Below are positions 1 through 4,506 of a stretch of DNA of 9,144 nt, one piece after another. Both the position numbers and the translations under genes were made by a program. Source of the stretch: JAYEJW01 sp034716535 (GTDB taxonomy: Bacteria; Pseudomonadota; Gammaproteobacteria; Chromatiales; Chromatiaceae); the NCBI GenBank assembly GCA_034716535.1, contig JAYEJW010000412.1, forward strand, positions 1 through 9,144. The letters run 5' to 3'. Below the pieces are notes generated by a model, which was not told the origin of the DNA, ran no database searches, and saw only the letters and a program-made list of their open reading frames with translations. Within the stretch, counting starts at the first letter, position 1, and each line of letters starts with the position of its first letter.

Positions 1-102
1 ACCGACCAGGCGATCGTGCAACTCTGCGAGGAGCTCAACGCGACAGAAACGGTTTTTCCGCGTACGAATTTGCGCCTGGTCTTCAAATTAGGGGCAACGT
101 AA
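1..102 (+). CDS. C-terminal end of an unidentified protein (5' partial)
   Basis: Frame 1 is open from the left edge and ends at TAA (100-102), giving 33 residues that finish in VFKLGAT. The segment ELNATETVFPRTNLRLVF has protein-like composition. By memory only, it recalls the tails of some DDE transposases, and the transposase remnant that follows at once would fit that. The start and most of the gene lie outside the window, so no function is assigned. The alternative is that this is a chance open frame, but composition and position make a real 3' end more likely. Confidence 0.45.
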   Translation, partial: TDQAIVQLCEELNATETVFPRTNLRLVFKLGAT

Positions 103-125
103 ATTCCCCGAAGTCAGGTCCTCTG

Positions 126-692
126 ATGGTGCGGGCTGAACGCGAGCAATTGTCCGGCGATGTTGAGGTAGACGAGGCTCTGGTTGGCGGTGTCGAGCAT
201 GGGACCAAGCCCGGCCGTGGCACCGACAAGTGCGTTGTCGCTATCGCTGTGGAGGTGAAACAGCCCAAGGGCTTTGGAAGGGTGCGCATGCGCCACATCC
301 CGGACGCTTCGGATTTCAGTTTGCGACCTTTTGTTTGCGACATGGTAGCCCCTGGCTCTACGATCCTCACTGACGGGTGGTCCGGGTACAGCCGACTATC
401 GCAATGCGGGTACACGCACAAGAAAACCATCGTGTCCTCCTCGGGTGACCCGACTCACGTTGCCATGCCAGGAGTGCATCGAATCGCCAGTCTGCTGAAG
501 CGCTGGATTCTTGGTACCCACCAAGGCTCTGTGTCCGACTTCCATTTGCAGTCATATCTGGAGGAATTTACCTTTCGCTTCAATCGGCGCACCTCGCGCA
601 GCCGCGGTCTTGTCTTCCGCAGGCTTCTGGAGCAGGTGGTGGCGACTGGCCCCGTTACCGACGCAGAAGTCACGCACGGTTACTATTGGTGA
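126..692 (+). pseudogene. IS1595-family (ISXO2-like) transposase, N-terminally truncated
   Basis: The 188-residue frame matches the catalytic DDE/DDN core of IS1595-type transposases, which move insertion sequences by cut-and-paste chemistry. Visible landmarks are the first acidic motif GDVEVDE (D16/E17) followed by a Gly-rich turn, LTDGWSGY (second Asp, D83), HRIASLLKRW with GTHQG (about 118-134), and EEFTFRFNRR with the family's Asn at N153. Complete relatives are roughly 300 residues and carry an N-terminal zinc ribbon and helix-turn-helix; both are missing. The frame stays open upstream of 126, but that sequence is unrelated, so homology stops abruptly at about 123-126 and the ATG is probably just an internal Met. 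No terminal inverted repeats could be paired around it. It is read as a dead IS fragment. Confidence 0.8.
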
Positions 693-1380
693 CAACGCAA
701 GATGTAGGGGTAGGAGGAGCTAACCGCCCACCCCCTTTCGGCCAAATTAGCCTTGATGTACGGATGGAGAAGGGATATGGATTGGAAATTCAATCACTTC
801 AGGGTGTGAAGAGGCAAGGATAACCCCGTTACCGGCGGTGGGAAAATTCGGCGGAGGCGCTATCTGGCGCTCGCATGAGTACTTTAGGATGATCTCGTGG
901 GGGGCGAAGCTGATCATGTGCACCCGGCGCTGGACGGAGCATGCGCGACGCGAACGGACCCGGGACACCCCTTTGATCATCTGCGGTGGTGGCTACGCTC
1001 AGCAGCCGACGCGCTGATCGAGCTCACACTCGGGGTCGGGCTGCGCCATGGCGTTCCAGTCTGGTAGCGCGTCGAGCGAGCCCTCCCACGTTGCGGGCGG
1101 GCCGCGTGCCGGGGCAATCGGAGGCGGCGCGGTTGGCTCGCCGACGTGGCTCATTACTCGCTGTACTGGGAATGCCTACTCCCCGCCGTTCACGCAGCGC
1201 GCTTTTCCAAGAGCTTGCCAAATTCGTCAGAATGGTCCGCTGAGCGATCGATTGCAGCCGTTTCGACTCTTCGACTTATTGACTGCAATGCGTCGATTCC
1301 GGACCTTTCCACCGGCTCTCTGACAGCGTCGCAGTGTGGGAGAATAGGCCGGTGGCGAGGTGGGCGAATCTTAGAAGTTC
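693..1380. other. Gene-poor stretch, no supportable gene
   Basis: These 690 bases hold only short overlapping frames with no recognisable motif. One frame encodes DHLRWWLRSAADALIELTLG from about 975 to TAG near 1065. After that stop the same frame stays open to about 1430, which may be a heavily decayed gene. Its residues match nothing I recognise. No terminator, tRNA or long repeat was seen. Lying between a truncated transposase and a methyltransferase scrap, this is most simply degraded accessory DNA. Confidence 0.5.
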
Positions 1381-1677
1381 GTGACGAAATTCTGTTGGAA
1401 ACAACACCCGGCCCGGCTGTTGCCCATTGACGCGGCGGCAGAAAAGGAACTGAAGAAACGCACTCTGACCAACCTGTACAACGCTCGCCCCGCCTGGCTC
1501 GACAACGCCCACAAGGCCCTAGACGCCGCGGTAGCGGCCGCCTACGGCTGGGACGACTACACCCTCGAGATGCCCGAGGACGAAATCCTGTCTCGGCTGT
1601 TGGCCCTGAACCTCGAACGCTCGCGGGGGCATAATGTTGCTCGGGATAAACAAGTTGCGGTCAGAATTTTTCGCTGA
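1381..1677 (+). pseudogene. C-terminal remnant of an MmeI-like / type IIL DNA methyltransferase
   Basis: From about 1420 to 1626 the frame encodes AEKELKKRTLTNLYNARPAW, then DNAHKALDAAVAAAYGW, and near the end ILSRLLALNLERS. This is the characteristic C-terminal tail of large class I SAM-dependent DNA methyltransferases of the MmeI/type IIL restriction-modification group, which are usually about 900 or more residues long. None of the methylase motifs (FxGxG, NPPY) or nuclease parts are present. The nominal GTG at 1381 is only the 5' limit of the open frame. After NLERS the frame runs on into unrelated residues to a stop at 1675-1677, so the natural stop also seems lost. It is the relic of a restriction-modification gene that once read on the plus strand. 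Confidence 0.7.
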
Positions 1678-1733
1678 CGCTGAACTGGATTCGCTCTGTA
1701 CACGCCTCCCGTTAGACGGCATCGGGAAAACGC

Positions 1734-1761
1734 AAAAACCCGCAATTAATGCGGGTTCTTG
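1734..1761 (-). terminator. Rho-independent terminator, better on the minus strand
   Basis: AACCCGCA (1737-1744) and TGCGGGTT (1750-1757) form a perfect 8-bp stem with a 5-nt loop. Read on the minus strand the stem is followed by TTTTTGCGTTTT; on the plus strand it is followed only by CTTGTT. It lies about 110 nt beyond the end of the DUF4760-like frame and probably ends that transcript. Confidence 0.65.
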
Positions 1762-1870
1762 TTCGGTTGGGCGGGGAAATCCTTTAGATATCATACTCTT
1801 TTTTCATCGAATACCTCTAGCGCCGTCGCTTGTTGGCACGTCGGTTATGTTAGTCGCGAAGTTCCTTTTT

Positions 1871-2455
1871 TCAAGCCCAATCTTTAACTAAGTTCTCAAG
1901 CTTGATCCAAATTCTTGCGCGCTGTCGCTGGTTTCGATGTTGAGTAATCCACACTTCTAGTTTCTGCTACGCTCCAACAGCAATCCCCTCAAATTGGATT
2001 CTTACCAAGTCTTTGTCGCCGACGTCAGCTTCGATAGAGATAGCTATTTCCTCAAGAAAATTTAGGAATTGTATGACATTCGTCTCTTCGTCCGTAACGC
2101 AGACCAGCGTCTTCTCCTTGCCGTGGCTACAGTCGAAAATTTCGCGGACCACATCTCTAACGTGGTACATATCGGCTGCGTTCCAACGACGACCGAATCG
2201 TATGGCGTTCTCCTTCTTTCTCAGTACGTCCCGCTCTTCGGCTTCCCTAGCCGATCTAGCATTTGCGCCTGCCGAAACCCTAAGCGACCGGCTAGCGTAA
2301 AACGCAGCCAGAATCGCTCCGCCACCAGCGGTGCAGGCAGCGAAAAACGTCACCGCTTGCTGAACTTCCGCAGATCCAAAATAGTAGATTACCGTCATCA
2401 CGGCGATGACAGCGAACGTTAGCCATGCTCCGGTTACTGGAAATCTGACCTCCAC
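1871..2455 (-). pseudogene. DUF4760-like membrane protein interrupted by an in-frame amber stop
   Basis: The frame opens at GTG (2453-2455) and runs 162 codons to TAG (1967-1969). The same frame then continues for 31 more sensible codons to TGA (1871-1873), for 194 residues in all. Residues 9-27 and 33-53 are hydrophobic helices; a charged linker follows, then a cytosolic domain. FGRRWNAADMYHVRDVVREI and QFLNFLEEIAISIE resemble the DUF4760 family, whose members normally end in a segment like LEVWI...RARIWIKLENLVKDW. That is exactly what lies beyond the amber codon, so TAG looks like a nonsense mutation or a readthrough site rather than the true end. The GTG has no good ribosome site. The gene is AT-richer than its neighbours. 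DUF4760 has no established function; such small membrane proteins are common in accessory islands. Confidence 0.6.
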
Positions 2456-2493
2456 AATTTTGTCGGGATCCCGTTATGGTAGCCTCGTCAGTA

Positions 2494-2515
2494 GTACATA
2501 ACCTCCTTTATGTAC
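2494..2515. repeat. Perfect inverted repeat with an SD-like loop
   Basis: GTACATAA (2494-2501) and TTATGTAC (2508-2515) are perfect 8-bp arms around CCTCCT. Read on the minus strand, the loop region is AAAGGAGGTTATG, a near-consensus ribosome site followed by ATG and only two more codons before TGA. It lies 39-60 nt upstream of the DUF4760-like GTG. It could be an operator or a leader hairpin that hides a ribosome site; neither is demonstrated. Confidence 0.5.
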
Positions 2516-2630
2516 CATACGTAACGGGTACGCCACACGGACTCGAGGCGTTCCATCGGCCAAGCGGCTTCGCGCAAGACGTCCCAGACAACCGTCAGCG
2601 GTGCCGTGATCGGCGGAAGGCGAATGTTGC

Positions 2631-2647
2631 TATAATGCAATGCATTA
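2631..2647 (+). promoter_or_regulatory. -10 box overlapped by a palindromic operator of the toxin-antitoxin operon
   Basis: A consensus TATAAT (2631-2636) lies 36 nt upstream of the antitoxin ATG. The 15-bp palindrome TAATGCAATGCATTA (2633-2647), with 7-bp arms and one central base, covers its last four bases. Ribbon-helix-helix antitoxins commonly bind such short dyads on their own promoter, so autorepression by the antitoxin or the complex is likely. No good -35 box is visible. Confidence 0.65.
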
Positions 2648-2671
2648 CATCGGTGTTGAGAGGAAACCCGC

Positions 2672-2935
2672 ATGGGTATGACCAGCGTTCGGATGCCCGA
2701 TGACTTGCTGGAGCACCTGGAGGAGACTGCCGCGCGGCTGAGACGCTCCAAGGGATGGATCATCAACGACGCGGTGCGCGAGTACCTGGAGCGCGAGGAA
2801 CGGCGCCGACAACGTCTACTGGAGACACAGGAGGCGCTCGCTGATCTCGACGCAGACCGGGTGACTGATGGGGACGCGGTGCTGGAGTGGATCGATAGCT
2901 GGGGTACGCCCGAGGAACGCGAGCCCCCGCGCTGA
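2672..2935 (+). CDS. Ribbon-helix-helix antitoxin (CopG/ParD/RelB type)
   Basis: This 87-residue protein is the antitoxin of a type II pair. It should dimerise, bind operator DNA through its N-terminal beta ribbon (TSVRMP, residues 4-9), and neutralise the toxin with its C-terminal tail. The RHH fold covers about residues 3-45: ribbon, helix DDLLEHLEETAARL, then a turn and second helix in KGWIINDAVREYLE. The acidic, Arg-rich region after residue 50 is the expected toxin-binding arm. The ATG at 2672 is chosen over the one at 2678 because GAGAGGA (2658-2664) lies 7 nt upstream. Its TGA shares a base with the toxin's ATG, so the two are translationally coupled. A palindrome on the -10 box suggests autoregulation. 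The exact subfamily cannot be fixed by eye. Confidence 0.85.
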   Translation: MGMTSVRMPDDLLEHLEETAARLRRSKGWIINDAVREYLEREERRRQRLLETQEALADLDADRVTDGDAVLEWIDSWGTPEEREPPR

Positions 2936-3204
2936 TGCGCCTGCAGTTTACGCATAGCGCCACGCGAGACCTCACTCGCTTGCGTGCGTTTATCGCCGAG
3001 AAAGACCCGCAGGCGGCCACCCGTGTCAGTCGCCGTCTTGGTCGGACTATCCGCCATTTGCGCGACCATCCCGAACTCGGCAGGCCCCTGGAGGAGCTGC
3101 CCGAGGTACGCGAGCTGGTCGCCGGCGACTATATCGTCCGCTACACCCTGGGCGACGAGAGCGTAACCATCCTTCGGATCTGGCACGGCCGGGAGGCCCG
3201 CTGA
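2935..3204 (+). CDS. RelE/ParE-superfamily toxin
   Basis: The 89-residue basic protein has the compact RelE/ParE layout. It starts with MRLQFTHSATRDLTRLRAFI, followed by a second helix (AATRVSRRLGRTIRHL), the HPELGRPLEELPEVREL segment, and the strands YIVRYTLGDESVTILRIWHG. The LGRP...VRELV...YIVRY...ILRIWH series is typical of ParE-type toxins, which poison DNA gyrase, whereas RelE types cleave mRNA on the ribosome. A ParE-like assignment is preferred from motif pattern only. The ATG overlaps the antitoxin TGA (TGATG at 2933-2937). The gene looks intact and ends 12 nt before the convergent WGR gene's stop. It probably acts as a stabilisation or stress module of the island. Confidence 0.85.
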   Translation: MRLQFTHSATRDLTRLRAFIAEKDPQAATRVSRRLGRTIRHLRDHPELGRPLEELPEVRELVAGDYIVRYTLGDESVTILRIWHGREAR

Positions 3205-3216
3205 TGTCAACAGCGT

Positions 3217-3450
3217 TCATCCCGCTGGCACATACGCCTTTTTCTCCTTCTGTCGGATGAGCAGACCCCTGGCCTGCTCCGTCTCGTTTCGATCCTCGAG
3301 CCAGGTCTCCCGGACCGTCCCGGACTGGCCGATGCGACCCCATTTGCGAATCAGCGCCCACGGCCCGAACAGCGTCCGGGTGCCGTTGATCGTGTAAAAC
3401 CGCATCTGCTTGGCGGCGGGGCGGCGTTTTTGCAGTAAGGTCAAGCTCAT
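3217..3450 (-). CDS. Small WGR-domain protein
   Basis: This 77-residue protein is almost entirely a WGR domain, a nucleic-acid-associated fold known from PARP-type enzymes, MolR and many short plasmid or island proteins. The diagnostic KWGRIGQSGTVRETW motif covers about residues 40-54, preceded by MRFYTINGTRTLFGPWALIR, and a basic tail (RQKEKKAYV) closes it. The ATG (3448-3450) lies 2 nt after the recombinase stop (TAA, 3453-3455), so the genes are cotranscribed and probably coupled. Context suggests a DNA-end or nicked-DNA binding accessory to recombination. That role is inferred; the stand-alone WGR family has no settled function. The domain itself is a confident call. The gene meets the toxin gene tail to tail. 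Confidence 0.8.
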   Translation of the reverse strand: MSLTLLQKRRPAAKQMRFYTINGTRTLFGPWALIRKWGRIGQSGTVRETWLEDRNETEQARGLLIRQKEKKAYVPAG

Positions 3451-3452
3451 GG

Positions 3453-4286
3453 TTACTGTCCCTCCAAGGCAGCACTGCGTCCGCCGGGTAGGTGCCGATA
3501 GAGCGTCGAGGCGCCGACGCCCAGGCGCTTGGCAACCTGCTCCACGGTGATCTCGGGATCCTTGAGCAAGGCCCTCGCCTCCTGGATATCCCGCGCGCTC
3601 AGCGCCGGCGGCCGCCCGCCCGTGCGTCCGCGCTCGCGCGCCGCATTGAGCCCGGCTTTGGTCCGCTCGCGGATGATGGAGCGCTCGAACTCCGCCAGGG
3701 AGGCGAAGATGTGGAAGATGAGCTTTCCGCCGGCGGTGGTGGTGTCGATGGCCTCGGTCAGCGAGCGGAATCCGATCTTGCGCCGCTCGAGCGCCTCCAC
3801 CGTCTCGAGGAGCTGCTTCAGGGACCGGGCCAGGCGGTCGAGCTTCCAAACGATGAGGGTGTCACCCGCGCGCATGTAGTCGAGCGCCGCGGCGAGCTGC
3901 GGGCGCTCGCGCTGCGCCCCGGATGCCTTCTCGGTGAAGACCTTCGCGCAGCCCGCCTGCTCGAGGGCGTCGAGCTGGAGCTCCGGTCGCTGGTCCTGGG
4001 TCGAGACGCGCGCGTACCCGACCAGAACGCCGCCTTCCGGTGGGGCCTCCGCCGATTCTTTCGCCTCATTACGGGCCGCGTGCCATCCCTCCACCAGGCC
4101 GCCGCGCCAGGCACGGCGGCACTGAGGCGACCAGTCGCCGAGCTCGTCCGGAAAGCCGGGGGGCAAGGTGTCTGCATCTTCCTCGAACCAGGCCGCGCCG
4201 CACCGCCGGCCGATCTCGCGGGCGGCTGCCAGCTTGTTCTTGGCCGGCAGCGCAAAGGAGATGTCTTTGAAGATTTCGGTCGCCAT
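3453..4286 (-). CDS. Serine recombinase (resolvase/invertase family) with N-terminal extension
   Basis: This 277-residue enzyme belongs to the small serine recombinases, which cut and exchange DNA strands through a 5'-phosphoserine link. VGYARVSTQDQ (89-99) contains the catalytic Ser95. Other active-site and core landmarks are VWKLDRLARS (Arg151, Arg154), GFRSLTEAIDT (172-182) and FHIFASLAEFERSIIRERT (191-209, the long E helix), followed by a basic GRTGGRPP linker and a C-terminal helix-turn-helix (about 230-266, VAKRLGVGASTLYRHL). Typical members of about 185-205 residues begin near residue 87, so the first 86 residues are extra. The ATG has GGGAGA 8 nt upstream, and no start codon lies nearer the catalytic domain. 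The extension has Cys29 and Cys56 and a RRAWRGGLVEGW segment; it is not recognised. The repeats and promoter upstream fit a self-regulated res-like site. No Tn3-type transposase is present. Confidence 0.9.
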   Translation of the reverse strand: MATEIFKDISFALPAKNKLAAAREIGRRCGAAWFEEDADTLPPGFPDELGDWSPQCRRAWRGGLVEGWHAARNEAKESAEAPPEGGVLVGYARVSTQDQRPELQLDALEQAGCAKVFTEKASGAQRERPQLAAALDYMRAGDTLIVWKLDRLARSLKQLLETVEALERRKIGFRSLTEAIDTTTAGGKLIFHIFASLAEFERSIIRERTKAGLNAARERGRTGGRPPALSARDIQEARALLKDPEITVEQVAKRLGVGASTLYRHLPGGRSAALEGQ

Positions 4287-4293
4287 CGCGCAA

Positions 4294-4347
4294 GTCTCCC
4301 GATACTCAAGAACAGCATAGTTTTCGAGAGACTATATTTCAAGAGAC
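4294..4347. repeat. Three-copy 16-bp repeat, putative recombinase (res-like) site
   Basis: A motif of the form GTCTCYYGAWAnTnTN occurs three times: GTCTCCCGATACTCAA on plus (4294-4309), and on minus GTCTCTCGAAAACTAT (4317-4332) and GTCTCTTGAAATATAG (4332-4347). The first two copies form an inverted pair and the third is in tandem with the second. Resolvases bind arrays of about 12-bp half-sites starting with TGTC-like cores just upstream of their own genes, so this is the likely binding and crossover region. Confidence 0.6.
4314..4342 (-). promoter_or_regulatory. Sigma70-type promoter of the recombinase-WGR operon
   Basis: On the minus strand TTGAAA (plus 4337-4342) and TATGCT (plus 4314-4319) are separated by 17 nt. 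The -10 box lies 27 nt upstream of the recombinase ATG. Both boxes fall inside or beside the 16-bp repeats, so recombinase bound there would block transcription. Confidence 0.6.
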
Positions 4348-4370
4348 GGTTTTGGGGGTCGTGACGGCAC

Positions 4371-4398
4371 AAAAAAGGCCCCTTGCGGGGCCCTTTTT
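4371..4398 (-). terminator. Strong bidirectional rho-independent terminator
   Basis: GGCCCC (4377-4382) and GGGGCC (4387-4392) form a perfect GC stem with loop TTGC, flanked by AAAAAA on the left and CTTTTT on the right. On the minus strand it ends in a T6 tract, 109 nt after the TIR-STAND gene's stop. It separates that gene from the recombinase promoter. Confidence 0.85.
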
Positions 4399-4506
4399 GG
4401 AATCTCCCAAAAACGAAGGTTATCGGGATGCATCGGACATCCCCAATCGGTTATGAGCGGCCAGTTGGAAACGGACTAGAAACCTGGTCCGTCCCGATGT
4501 TCAGGC

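Noticed and set aside
986..1323. Several 85-95 codon plus-strand frames in the gene-poor stretch
   Set aside because: They overlap one another in different frames, lack ribosome sites and show no motifs.
1815..1865. Possible integron attC-like site (GGTTATGTTAG beside a hairpin-prone stretch)
   Set aside because: The core does not fit GTTRRRY with a matching RYYYAAC partner, and no integrase or cassette array is visible.
2534..2599. Short minus-strand peptide MERLESVWRTRY and onward, ending near the hairpin
   Set aside because: It is only about 22 residues, has no ribosome site upstream and no known family; it is the tail of the shadow frame opposite the toxin-antitoxin operon.
2488..3210. 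Minus-strand frame of 240 codons across the toxin-antitoxin operon
   Set aside because: It is antisense to two well-supported genes with a shared operator and coupled start; its Ser/Arg-rich composition is typical of a shadow frame.
3492..4364. Long plus-strand open frame of 290 codons opposite the recombinase
   Set aside because: It is the GC-rich shadow of the minus-strand recombinase, whose catalytic motifs are unmistakable; its own residues are low-complexity Arg/Leu/Ala.
4354..4370. GGGGGTCGTGACG resembling the start of a Tn3-family terminal repeat
   Set aside because: Similarity stops after about ten bases, the orientation would place the element away from the recombinase, and no partner repeat or transposase was seen.
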